NCBI GenBank assembly: GCA_016187945.1
Contig: JACPIT010000009.1
Location: 496,001 to 560,000 of the forward strand
DNA: 64,000 bases
DNA from: Opitutia bacterium
Lineage (GTDB): Bacteria; Verrucomicrobiota; Verrucomicrobiia; Opitutales; Opitutaceae
Reading direction: 5' to 3'
The first letter of the stretch is position 1; the number at the start of each line of letters is the position of its first letter. The position numbers were made by a program, and so were the translations under genes. Of the stretch, positions 44,900 to 52,925 are shown in pieces. The notes beneath the pieces were generated by a model. It was not told the origin of the DNA. It searched no databases and saw only the letters and a list, made by a program, of their open reading frames with translations.

Positions 44900-46162
44900 T
44901 CAGACGCTCTTGAACACGAGGGCGACGTTCGCGCCGCCGAAGCCGCTGCTGTTGCTCAAGACGACGTTCGGACGATTCGGGAGCGTGGAGCGGATGATGT
45001 TCAACCCGTCGCAGGCGGGATCGAGATTCGAGATGTGCGCCGAGCCGGGCATGAAACCTTCGCGCATCGCCACGGCGCAGAATGCCGCCTCCATCGCGCC
45101 GGCGAGCGAAAGACCGTGGCCGGTGAGCGCCTTCGTGCTGCTGATCGCGGGGCGCGTCGGCGAGTTGTGGCCGAAGATCGTCTTGAGCGCCCGCGCTTCC
45201 GAGAGATCGCCGATGGGCGTCGAGGTGGCGTGAGCGTTCACGTAGTCGACTTGGTCGGGCGTGATGTCGGCGGCGTTGAAGGCATTTTCGATCGCCACGC
45301 ACAGGCCGGTGCCTTCGGGGTGCGAGATGGCGACGTTGTGGCCGTCGGAGGCCTGGCCCCAGCCGGCGACTTCGCAATAAACCTTGGCGCCGCGGCGTTC
45401 GACTTCCTCCTCGTTTTCGAGCACGACGACCGTCGCGCCACCGGTGCCGACGAAGCCGTCGCGCGCGACGTCGAACGGGCGCGACGCGATCGCGGGGTCG
45501 GTTTGCACGGACAGCGCGCGCATGCCGGCGAACGGGAGGATGCTCTCGACGTTGCCGTCCTCGGCGCCGACCACGAACATGCGTTTCTGCCGGCCGAGTG
45601 AGATCTCGTCGAAGGCGAAACCGAGCGCGTGCGCCGACGATGCGCAGGCGGACGAGAAGCCGGTGGACGCGCCCTTGATCTTGAAATGCGAGACGAGGTT
45701 GAAATTCACCGTGCCCGAGATCGAGGCGACGATGCCGAGCGGCTGGCAGCGCATGACGCCGAACTTGCGGAGGCGCTCGAGATAATAGCCGAGCAGAAAC
45801 GGCGAACCGCCCGACGCGGCGTAGAGGCCGGTGTGATTGTTCGAGATGTCGGCTTCGGAGAGTTTCGCGTCTTCGAGGGCCTGGAGCATCGCGCAATAGG
45901 CGTAGACGCCGTGCGGGGCCATGCCGCGGAGGAGTTCGCGGCGGATGCTGTAGCGCGCGGGGAAGATCCAGTCTTCCGCGTCGGTGGTGTCGGTCTGGAA
46001 ATCCTTGATCGGCGCCGCGACCTTGACCGGGACGTCCGGTTTTTGAAACGGCGGGTAAAGCACCATGCCGTGGCGCAAGTCGCGCAGGCTCTCCGTGACG
46101 GTGGCGAGATCGTTGCCGATGCTCGTGATGAAGCCGACGCCGGTGATGTAGACTTTGCGCAT
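44900..46162 (-). CDS. Beta-ketoacyl-ACP synthase, FabB/FabF-like
   Basis: This 420-residue thiolase-fold condensing enzyme has the C-H-H triad: Cys173 in SSACASSAHAL, His311 in VNAHATSTPIGD and His349 in TKALTGHGLSLAGA, with Lys344. The start MRKVYITGVGFITSIGN is standard for KAS I/II. FAGMRALSVQTDPAIASRPF matches the gatekeeping loop region. It elongates acyl-ACP with malonyl-ACP. Its neighbours (ACP-hotdog fusion, SDR and a lipid glycosyltransferase, and no fabD, fabH or fabG set) suggest a dedicated secondary lipid system rather than housekeeping fatty acid synthesis. Confidence 0.92.
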   Translation of the reverse strand: MRKVYITGVGFITSIGNDLATVTESLRDLRHGMVLYPPFQKPDVPVKVAAPIKDFQTDTTDAEDWIFPARYSIRRELLRGMAPHGVYAYCAMLQALEDAKLSEADISNNHTGLYAASGGSPFLLGYYLERLRKFGVMRCQPLGIVASISGTVNFNLVSHFKIKGASTGFSSACASSAHALGFAFDEISLGRQKRMFVVGAEDGNVESILPFAGMRALSVQTDPAIASRPFDVARDGFVGTGGATVVVLENEEEVERRGAKVYCEVAGWGQASDGHNVAISHPEGTGLCVAIENAFNAADITPDQVDYVNAHATSTPIGDLSEARALKTIFGHNSPTRPAISSTKALTGHGLSLAGAMEAAFCAVAMREGFMPGSAHISNLDPACDGLNIIRSTLPNRPNVVLSNSSGFGGANVALVFKSV

Positions 46163-46325
46163 GGTTGAGGTCAGGTGCGCCGCCGCGCCGAGGCGGGCGA
46201 CGGAATCGGAGCACTCAAAGGCGTTTCGCGGGACCGGTCAACAGGCCGGTGCGGGCGCGGGGCAACCTCGGGCGTCGCGCGGGAGCGGCGCAGCGGATTC
46301 GCGGGCACGGGGCGGCGGGACGCGC

Positions 46326-47279
46326 TCAGGCGTTGACCGCGGCGGCTTCGGTGCCGTTGTTCTCGATCTGCTTGCCGATGGCGTCCGCGGGCGCCGCGAC
46401 GGCGGCGGGCTGGGCGACTTCCTCGGCGAAGGCGAAGGTCAGCGTGATTTCTTCGGCGATGGCGGCTTTTTCCTGACCGACGCGGATCTGGCCCTCGAAC
46501 GTGGCGAGCGGGAGCTTCAGGCGCTTCGGCTTGATCGACAGGCTGAGGACGTCGCCCGGGCGGCAGACGCGGTGGCAGCGGACGCCTTCGCAGGAGGTGA
46601 AGAAAATCATCTTCGGGTCGACCGTCTTGCCGGCTTCGCCGATCTGGGCCTCGAGGAGGAAAAGCACGCCGAGCTGGCCGAGCGCTTCGAGCATGATCGA
46701 GGCGGGCAGCACGGGGTTGTCCTTGAAGTGGCCCTGGAGGAAAAATTCCTGGCCGCTGATCTTGTATTTGGCGTTGGCGCCGTGCGCGCTGACGGAGGCC
46801 TCGCTCAGGAACAGGAACGGCGGCTGGATCGGCATCACGGAAGCGATCTGCTCGATCGGGAGAAACTTGGTCGGCTTCGGCAGCGGGAGGCCGCGGACCT
46901 TGCACTCGATGAACGTCTTCACGTCGCCGACGGTGCGGAGGTGGCGGAGTTCCTCGTTGTTGATCGACATCTGGAGGACGTCTTCGACGAGGATGACGAT
47001 CTCCATCATCGTCAGCGAATCGATGCCGAGATCCTCGATGATGCGCAGGTCGTCGTCCGCATCCTTCAGTTTGGCCCGGAGGTCGGGTTCGACGAAGCGT
47101 TCGATAATTCCGAGGACGATGGCGGGCAGATGCTCGGTGTTGCCGGTCTTGCGAAATTGGGCCGCCGCCTCGTAGGTCGCCGCGGAGCAACGCTTCAAGG
47201 CCTCACGAAGGTTTGCATCATCCTCGGGAGTAAACGGTTTGAGCTGGAATCCCGAAGGACTGTTAACTGCCTGTGCCAT
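46326..47279 (-). CDS. Acyl carrier protein fused to a FabA/FabZ-like hotdog domain
   Basis: In this 317-residue protein residues about 50-130 form an ACP with the phosphopantetheine site in DLGIDSLTMMEIV (Ser88). Residues about 138-290 form a hotdog dehydratase-like domain with FLQGHFKDNPVLPASIMLEA, containing the catalytic-type His184 and Glu198. The usual Pro-Gly of FabZ is Pro-Ala here (192-193). An Ala-rich tail ends the protein. ACP and FabZ are normally separate proteins; a fusion would keep the acyl chain at the dehydratase. It is first in the minus-strand lipid gene set; a 163-base gap with no gene precedes the ketosynthase. Confidence 0.85.
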   Translation of the reverse strand: MAQAVNSPSGFQLKPFTPEDDANLREALKRCSAATYEAAAQFRKTGNTEHLPAIVLGIIERFVEPDLRAKLKDADDDLRIIEDLGIDSLTMMEIVILVEDVLQMSINNEELRHLRTVGDVKTFIECKVRGLPLPKPTKFLPIEQIASVMPIQPPFLFLSEASVSAHGANAKYKISGQEFFLQGHFKDNPVLPASIMLEALGQLGVLFLLEAQIGEAGKTVDPKMIFFTSCEGVRCHRVCRPGDVLSLSIKPKRLKLPLATFEGQIRVGQEKAAIAEEITLTFAFAEEVAQPAAVAAPADAIGKQIENNGTEAAAVNA

Positions 47280-47438
47280 TTGGGAAGAATTAGGTGAACG
47301 TGGATAAGACTGTAAACCCTAAAAACCTCCGGCGTCGGGGCCGAAGGGCTACCGTTAAGGACAGCGAAGTCCGGTAAAGCCTCCATTAATAATTCGCTGG
47401 CGGCACACGCGCCCCTCAGCGTAAACCGAACCCTCCGC
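47280..47438. promoter_or_regulatory. AT-richer divergent promoter region
   Basis: This 159-base space lies between the divergent ACP-hotdog and GT4 genes and is clearly richer in A and T than its surroundings. Runs such as CCATTAATAATTCGC (47384-47398) and GGGTTTACAG (minus strand, near 47313) could hold -10-like elements. No clear -35/-10 pair was identified, so promoters are inferred from position. Confidence 0.4.
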
Positions 47439-48593
47439 ATGCCCGACTCAGCCAAGCCGCGCCTCGTGACCGTCACCCACGAGTTTTTCCCGCACCGCGG
47501 CGGCATCGCGGTTTACACGGCCGAAATGGCCGCGGCCGCCAGCCGGCTCGGCTACGCGGTCGAAGTCTGGGCCCCGCGCCTGCCGAAGGGCGTCGCGGAG
47601 CCCGCGTGGCCGTTTCAGGTTAACCGCCTGAACATCGACGGTTCGCATAGCCTGCTCAACCAGTGGCGCATGGCGCGCCACCTCCTCGCCCATCGCGAGC
47701 ATTGGGAGGATACGTTGGTCTACGTCCCCGAGCCCGGCCCGCTCCTGTCGATGCTGTTCCTGCAATTCTTCGATATCCTGCCGCCCGGGAAGCTCTTCAT
47801 CACGCTCCACGGCTCCGAAATCCTGAAACTCGCCCTGCGCCCGCTGATGCGTGCGAGCGCCCGACGGCTCTTCCAGCGCGCCGACCGCATCAGCGTGGTC
47901 AGCCGTTACGCCCAGCGTCTCCTGGTCGATCTGTTCCCGAACACCGCCCCGAAAGTCGTCCTCACACCGGGCGCTCTCCGGGCCGATTTCGCGCAGGCAA
48001 AGCTCCCCGCTCCGCGCACACCGGGCGAACGCGTCGTGCTCCTGACCGTCGCCCGCATCCACCCGCGCAAGGGCCAGCTCCGCGTCCTCGAAGCCCTCAA
48101 AGCCCTCCCCTCCCCGCTCCGCGCCCGCCTCGAATACTGGATCGTCGGCGGACACGGCAAAGAAAACTACGAGCCCGCCCTCCGCGCCGCCGCCGCCGAT
48201 GCCGGTTTCCCGGTGAAATTTTTCGGGGATGTCCCCGATGCCGACCTCCGGCCGATCTACGAGCGCGCCGACATCTTCGCCATGACGAGCATGCCGCACA
48301 AGCTGAGCATCGAGGGCTTCGGCCTCGTCTACCTTGAAGCCGGCGCGCATGGCCTGCCCGTCGTCGCGCACGCCATCGGCGGCGTGCCCGAAGCCGTGAT
48401 CGACGGCGAGACCGGCCTCCTCGTCCCGCCCGACGACTCCGCCGCGCTCACCACCGCCTTCGCGCGGCTCCTCACCGACCCCGCGCTCTGCCGCCGCCTC
48501 GGCGCCGCCGGCCAGGCGCGCGCACTCAGCCACACCTGGGACGCCGCCGCGTTCACCTTGTTCGGAAAACCCGCCGCGCCCGCCGCCAACTGA
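47439..48593 (+). CDS. GT4-family glycosyltransferase, PimB-like
   Basis: In this 384-residue GT-B enzyme the N-terminal LVTVTHEFFPHRGGIAVYTA, LFITLHGSEILKLALRPLM, LLTVARIHPRKGQLRVLEAL and SIEGFGLVYLEAGAHGLPVV are typical of the PimB/PimC-like and other lipid-directed GT4 groups. It lies beside the lipid operon and divergent from it, so action on a lipid acceptor is plausible but not proven. The thioesterase gene follows after 6 bases. Confidence 0.88.
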   Translation: MPDSAKPRLVTVTHEFFPHRGGIAVYTAEMAAAASRLGYAVEVWAPRLPKGVAEPAWPFQVNRLNIDGSHSLLNQWRMARHLLAHREHWEDTLVYVPEPGPLLSMLFLQFFDILPPGKLFITLHGSEILKLALRPLMRASARRLFQRADRISVVSRYAQRLLVDLFPNTAPKVVLTPGALRADFAQAKLPAPRTPGERVVLLTVARIHPRKGQLRVLEALKALPSPLRARLEYWIVGGHGKENYEPALRAAAADAGFPVKFFGDVPDADLRPIYERADIFAMTSMPHKLSIEGFGLVYLEAGAHGLPVVAHAIGGVPEAVIDGETGLLVPPDDSAALTTAFARLLTDPALCRRLGAAGQARALSHTWDAAAFTLFGKPAAPAAN

Positions 48594-48599
48594 TCTCCG

Positions 48600-49007
48600 A
48601 TGATCGTCTCCCGCTCTCCAATCCGCCCCCGCTACGCCGAAACCGACATGATGGGCGTCGTCTATCACGGCAACTACCTCGCGTGGTTCGAGGACGGCCG
48701 CACGCAGCTCCTCCGCGAACAAGGCCTCGTCTACCGCGACCTCGAAGCTCAAGGCTACCTGCTCCCCGTGATCGAAGTCGGCGCGAAATACCTCCGCCCC
48801 GCGCTCTACGACGACGACCTCACCGTCATCACCACGCTCGCCGAAAAACCGCTGCTGCGCATCCGCCTCGACTACGAAGTGAGGCGCGGCGACGAGCTGC
48901 TCGTCACCGGTTTCACCGTCCACAGTTTCATCAACAAAAAAGGCGAACCCGTCCGCCCGCCCCCCGTCTTCGCCGAGCGCATGCGCGAACTCTTCGCGGC
49001 GAAGTAG
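48600..49007 (+). CDS. Acyl-CoA/ACP thioesterase, YbgC/4HBT hotdog family
   Basis: This 135-residue, single-hotdog protein has YAETDMMGVVYHGNYLAWFE with Asp16 in the active-site position of 4-hydroxybenzoyl-CoA thioesterases. YLRPALYDDDLTVIT and KPLLRIRLDYEVRRGDELLV continue the fold. It hydrolyses acyl thioesters. Next to a ketosynthase/ACP set, it could release or edit the acyl chain, but YbgC-like proteins are also general. Its stop TAG is the start of a palindromic repeat (GTAGGGCCGGCTTCAGCCGG). Confidence 0.88.
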   Translation: MIVSRSPIRPRYAETDMMGVVYHGNYLAWFEDGRTQLLREQGLVYRDLEAQGYLLPVIEVGAKYLRPALYDDDLTVITTLAEKPLLRIRLDYEVRRGDELLVTGFTVHSFINKKGEPVRPPPVFAERMRELFAAK

Positions 49008-49446
49008 GGCCGGCTTCAGCCGGCCCAGTTGGGTTCACCTTCGCTGGCTCGATGCGCGAACGAGCGCCGAGCAGGCCGGTCGCAGACCACAGTCATCCGA
49101 CGGCGCACCCGATTCCGGGCGCCAACTTCGTATCCTGTCATTCGGAGCCGGACTCATGCAGCCCCGATTTCCCTCTGAAATTCCGAGAATGAAAAGTGAG
49201 AGGGTGGGCCAGCCCGCTAGCGGGCGCCCAAGGAGCGCGAGCAAGCTCGCTGGCCCACTGGCAACTGCATGATCCCGGCGGAGCGCAGCGAAGTCTAGCC
49301 GCAGGCTGGTTTGACATCCACGCGTGCGAATCCTGCATCGCGCCCGAACACGTGGATCCTTCGCTTCGCTCAGGACCACACGCCAAGGGAGACCAAAACG
49401 AGTTCTTGTCGGACGGCTGCCGGTCGCAGACCGGCCTCCACCCGCC
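49008..49446. repeat. Repeat-rich intergenic region without a gene
   Basis: This 439-base stretch holds several palindromic or repeat segments: GGGCCGGCTTCAGCCGGCCC (49007-49026); TGGGCCAGCCCGCTAGCGGG with the inverted GAGCAAGCTCGCTGGCCCAC (49206-49258); GTGGATCCTTCGCTTCGCTC (49351-49370); and two copies of CCGGTCGCAGACC, at 49076 and 49429. No supported coding sequence was seen on either strand. Repeat elements seem to have accumulated between two converging genes. Confidence 0.7.
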
Positions 49447-50634
49447 CTACTCGTATTCCGCCAGCACCGTGGCATCCGCCTCCGCCGCACGCGCCGCCGC
49501 CAGCAACTCGCCCGCCTGCTCGCCCGCGAGCTTCCGCGCCGCCCACACCGCGTGCGCCCGCACCAGTGGCAATTCGTGTGCCGCGAGCTTCACGAGCTGC
49601 GGCACGAGCGACCCGTCGCCGGAATTCCCCGCCACGACGCACGCGTTGCGCAGCAGGCCGGACAACTTCAGGCGCTTCACCGCCGTCCGACGGAACACCG
49701 CCGCAAACCGCTCCGGCGTCATCTCGAGCAGTTCCCGCAACGTCAGCTCCGTGAGTTCCTCGCGCGCCACGAGCAGCGTTTTGCGCCCCTCGCGCGCGAA
49801 ACGGTTCCACGGGCACACCTCCAGGCACACGTCGCAGCCATAGACGCGCGCGCCGATGCCCGCGCGCAGCCCGCGCGGGATCGCGCCCTTGTTCTCGATC
49901 GTCTGGTAGGAAATGCAGCGCCGCGCATCGACGACGCCCGGCGCCACGATCGCCGCCGTCGGACACGCCTCGACGCACCGCGTGCATTTGCCGCACAGCA
50001 ACCCCGCCGGCTCGTCGCCGCTCGCGCGCGCGACGTCTGGCCGCAGCGGCGCATCCGGCTCGATCGCCACGCGCGTCAAAATCGCCGAGAGAAACAACCA
50101 GTTCCCGAATTCGCGCGAGATGAGCAGGCCGTTCTTCCCGCGAAACCCGACGCCCGCGCGCGCCGCGAACCCCCGCTCCAGCACCGGCCCTGTGTCGGTG
50201 TAGTAGCGGTAGTCGGTCGCCGCCACGCCGCAAAACTCCTCCAGCACCCGTCCCGCCGCCCCGAGCCCCGGCTTGATCGTGTCGTGATAATCCTCGTGCA
50301 ACGCGTAGCGCGCCCACGTGGCATTTTCGGTTGGGGATTTTCGATTCTCGATTCGGGTTTCGAGCGCGTCGCTCCCCCGGTAGTTCACGCCGAGCACGAT
50401 CACGCTCCGCGCGCCCTCGAGCACGAGCGATGCATCGCCGCGCTTCTCGACGGTGCGCTCCATCCAAGCCATGTCGGCGTGCATTCCCGCCGCGAACCAC
50501 GCGCGCAAGGCCGCGCCGCCCGCCGGCGCCGCAGAGGCGAAACGCACGACGTCGAAGCCGAGCGCGAGCAGCCGCCGCCGCAACTCCTCGCGGCGCTCGC
50601 CCGCGAGCGGCGCGGACTGCGCGAGCGCGTTCAT
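49447..50634 (-). CDS. queG: Epoxyqueuosine reductase with an in-frame repeat insertion
   Basis: This 395-residue protein performs the last step of queuosine tRNA modification, using cobalamin and two 4Fe-4S clusters. The clusters are seen in CGKCTRCVEACPT (214-226) and CDVCLEVCPW (267-276). YTDTGPVLERGFAARAGVGF, GKNGLLISREFGNWLF and C-terminal HEAT-like helices match QueG. Residues 93-105 (TRIENRKSPTENA) are encoded by a repeat (50322-50361) that resembles the sequence before glyA. They fall between ...VNYRG and WARYALHEDYH, a surface loop. The start ATG at 50634 overlaps the aroK stop (ATGA). Confidence 0.93.
   Translation of the reverse strand: MNALAQSAPLAGERREELRRRLLALGFDVVRFASAAPAGGAALRAWFAAGMHADMAWMERTVEKRGDASLVLEGARSVIVLGVNYRGSDALETRIENRKSPTENATWARYALHEDYHDTIKPGLGAAGRVLEEFCGVAATDYRYYTDTGPVLERGFAARAGVGFRGKNGLLISREFGNWLFLSAILTRVAIEPDAPLRPDVARASGDEPAGLLCGKCTRCVEACPTAAIVAPGVVDARRCISYQTIENKGAIPRGLRAGIGARVYGCDVCLEVCPWNRFAREGRKTLLVAREELTELTLRELLEMTPERFAAVFRRTAVKRLKLSGLLRNACVVAGNSGDGSLVPQLVKLAAHELPLVRAHAVWAARKLAGEQAGELLAAARAAEADATVLAEYE
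50322..50361. repeat. In-frame repeat insertion inside queG (family B)
   Basis: GCATTTTCGGTTGGGGATTT then TCGATTCTCGATTCGG. On the minus strand it reads as AATCGAGAATCGAAAATCCC, similar to the units at 61310-61350. It adds about 13 residues to QueG. Confidence 0.75.
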
Positions 50635-51173
50635 GCTGTCGGCCGCCAGTCGCGCGCTTCCTGCCGATAGACACGCAGGACGTGCGAGACGATTTCCCGC
50701 AACGGCCGCGAGTCCGTGAGGATCATCGTCCCCGCACGTCGGTAGATCGCCTCGCGCGCCGCGTAGAGGGTGCGCAGTTTCTCCTCGCGATTCTCGCCCG
50801 CGAGCAACGGCCGGTTGTTCGCCCGCGATGTGCGCTCGAGGATCGTCGCCAGCGACGCGTGCAGGCAGATCACGACGCCGCGCGATTTCAACAGGTCGAG
50901 CATCCCGTCCGCCACGATCAACCCGCCGCCGCACGACACCACGCAGCCCTCCGTCGGATGACCGCTCGCGATGAACTCGCGCTCCAGCGCGCGAAACGCC
51001 GGCTCGCCCTGCTCCGCGAAAATCTGCGGGATCGCTTTGCCCTGCACCCGCTCGATCTCGTGGTCCACGTCGAGCAGCGTGTAGTCGAGCGTGCGCGCCG
51101 CTTGCCGGCCGACCGTGCTCTTGCCGGTGCCGGCGAAACCCACGAGGTAGAGGTTGACGCGGGGCGCATCCAT
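50631..51173 (-). CDS. aroK: Shikimate kinase
   Basis: In this 180-residue protein the Walker A motif GFAGTGKST (12-20), DVDHEIERVQGKAIPQIFAE (the D-x-D shikimate region), GEPAFRALEREFI and SCGGGLIV are standard for AroK. RANNRPLL covers the lid arginine region. It phosphorylates shikimate for aromatic amino acid synthesis. The ATG at 51173 gives the normal length, although the frame stays open upstream through a C-rich tract. It is translationally coupled to queG by ATGA. Confidence 0.93.
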   Translation of the reverse strand: MDAPRVNLYLVGFAGTGKSTVGRQAARTLDYTLLDVDHEIERVQGKAIPQIFAEQGEPAFRALEREFIASGHPTEGCVVSCGGGLIVADGMLDLLKSRGVVICLHASLATILERTSRANNRPLLAGENREEKLRTLYAAREAIYRRAGTMILTDSRPLREIVSHVLRVYRQEARDWRPTA

Positions 51174-51688
51174 CTCGCCGAACGAACACCCCCGGCGCCC
51201 GCGGCGCAAGGCCGGGCTGCGTCGCGCCCCGCCCGGCGCCGAAGAACGCGCCGCCGCCCCCGAGCGCTGCGCCCGCGCCATCGCCGCTCGCACACAAACC
51301 CCGCCCGCTCCCCCGCCTGCGCCACCTCCACGCCCACACCCGCGTCCACCGCCACACCGCCACCACGTTCCGCCCTCCGTTCCACCCCACGTCAGCCCAC
51401 CGCACTCAGCGGCCACCCCGTCGCCGCCCCACCTCGCCGCCGCCCCATAGCCCCATCGCCGGAATAATTCATGGCGTAATACGCCATATCTGCGACGAGC
51501 TCCACTGAAGATTCCGGCCCGCTTCTCTCCGCTCGATTTATGGCGTATTACGCAATTTTGGCGGACGGTGCCGAAGCGGGGCAAGCGCGGGTGGCGGCGG
51601 GGGCGATTCGCTTGCGGGTAGCAGGGCGGCGGTTGGCACGCGCACTTCGCTCTCGGCATCGCGCGGCGTTTTGCCAACCCTCGCGCGC
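51174..51688. other. Gene-free stretch with a C-rich tract and a palindromic repeat pair
   Basis: Bases 51285-51460 are strongly C-rich and G-poor on the plus strand (for example CCGCCCGCTCCCCCGCCTGC), so the minus strand, which carries the aroK leader, is G-rich. Next comes the palindrome ATGGCGTAATACGCCAT (51471-51487) and a related copy at 51539-51555. No coding sequence is supported here, though frames stay open because of composition. It contains the promoter regions of aroK and of the threonine aldolase gene. Confidence 0.6.
51471..51555. repeat. Paired palindromic repeats of the TGGCGTA-TACGCC family
   Basis: The first copy, ATGGCGTAATACGCCAT, is perfect. The second, ATGGCGTATTACGCAAT (51539-51555), differs at the end. 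The spacer is about 50 bases. The same palindrome lies inside the GT4 gene at 38158. Confidence 0.7.
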
Positions 51689-52744
51689 ATGTCCGTCGTT
51701 CCGCCCGACTACACGTTCGCCAGCGACAACACCGCCGGCATCGCGCCGGAAGCACTCGCGGCCCTCACCGCCGCCAACGCCGCCACAACGCCGTCCTACG
51801 GCAGCGACCCGTGGACCGCGCGCGCGAAGCAACTCGTCCGCGACGTGTTCGAGACCGATTGCGAAGTGTTCTTCGTCTTCAACGGCACCGCCGCCAATTC
51901 GCTGGCGCTCGCACAATTTTGCCGGAGCTACCAGAGCGTCATCTGCCACGAGTGCTCGCACGTCGATACCGACGAGTGCAGCGCGCCGGAATTTTTCATC
52001 GGCGGCGGCAAAGTCATCACGGTCGCCGGGCCGGCCTGCAAACTGCGCCCCGCCGACATCGCGCCGGTTTTCGCGCGTGGTCACGGCGTGCATTATCCGA
52101 AGCCGGGCGCGCTCTCGCTCACGCAAGCGACCGAGTGGGGCACGCTCTACACGCCGGACGAGGTGCGCGCCGTCGCCGACCTCGCGCACGCGCACGGGCT
52201 CGCCGTGCAGATGGACGGCGCGCGTTTCGCCAACGCCGCCGCCGCCCTCGCCGCACGCGGCGCCGCGCCCGCCGACTTCACCTGGCGCGCCGGCGTCGAC
52301 GCGCTCAGCTTCGGCGGCACGAAAAACGGCATGCACACGACCGAGCTCGTCGTGTTTTTCCGCTCGGAACACGCGCGCGAGTTCGAATATCGCGTGAAGC
52401 AGAGCGCGCAACTCGCCTCGAAGCAGCGTTTCGCCGCCGCGCAGTGGTGCGGCATGCTCGAAAGCGGCGCCTGGCTGCGTCACGCCGCGCATGCGAACGC
52501 GATGGCGCAGCGTCTCGCCTCCGCGCTGCGCACCGCCGGCGGCCGGATGACGCTCGCGCCGGAAGCGAACGGCGTCTTCCTCGAACTCACGCCGGCGCAC
52601 GCCGACGCGCTCGCGGCACGCGGCTGGCAATTCTACCGCTTCATCGGCGAGAGCGGTTACCGCTTGATGTGTTCGTGGGCGACCGCGCCGGAAACGGTCG
52701 ATCGCTTCGCGGCGGATTTTGCCGCGGTGCTCGCGGCGAGGTGA
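51689..52744 (+). CDS. L-threonine aldolase family PLP enzyme
   Basis: The 351-residue product starts at the ATG at 51689 (MSVVPPDYTFASDNTAGIAP); a start at 51671 is possible. FNGTAANSLALAQF, SHVDTDECSAPEFF, MDGARFANAAAALAA and LSFGGTKNGMHTTE contain the PLP-site Asp, Arg and Lys of low-specificity threonine aldolases. These split threonine (or beta-hydroxy amino acids) to glycine and an aldehyde. It is transcribed away from aroK. A family D repeat follows it. Confidence 0.9.
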   Translation: MSVVPPDYTFASDNTAGIAPEALAALTAANAATTPSYGSDPWTARAKQLVRDVFETDCEVFFVFNGTAANSLALAQFCRSYQSVICHECSHVDTDECSAPEFFIGGGKVITVAGPACKLRPADIAPVFARGHGVHYPKPGALSLTQATEWGTLYTPDEVRAVADLAHAHGLAVQMDGARFANAAAALAARGAAPADFTWRAGVDALSFGGTKNGMHTTELVVFFRSEHAREFEYRVKQSAQLASKQRFAAAQWCGMLESGAWLRHAAHANAMAQRLASALRTAGGRMTLAPEANGVFLELTPAHADALAARGWQFYRFIGESGYRLMCSWATAPETVDRFAADFAAVLAAR

Positions 52745-52790
52745 GCGCAAGCGCGTAGCGAGCCGCGCCTCATCGGGCCATCGCGGCGAA

Positions 52791-52893
52791 TTGTAGGAGC
52801 GGCTTTACGCCGCGATTGGTTCGCGGCGCGCGCAGCGCTCGGATCGCGGCGGCCGCATCGCTGCAATCGCGGCGTAAAGCCGCTCCTACAGTT
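52791..52893. repeat. REP-like inverted pair, family D copy 3
   Basis: TTGTAGGAGCGGCTTTACGC then CGCGATTGG; inverted arm GCAATCGCGGCGTAAAGCCG then CTCCTACAG. Both arms are nearly identical to copies 1 and 2. It lies between two convergent genes, next to the terminator at 52933. Confidence 0.82.
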
Positions 52894-52925
52894 GCCGGTT
52901 GCGAACTACTGGGGATTCGCGCGCC

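Noticed and set aside
51154-51450. Pro/His-rich open frame on the plus strand in the C-rich tract
   Set aside because: It reflects base composition only, overlaps the aroK start antisense and has no recognisable features.
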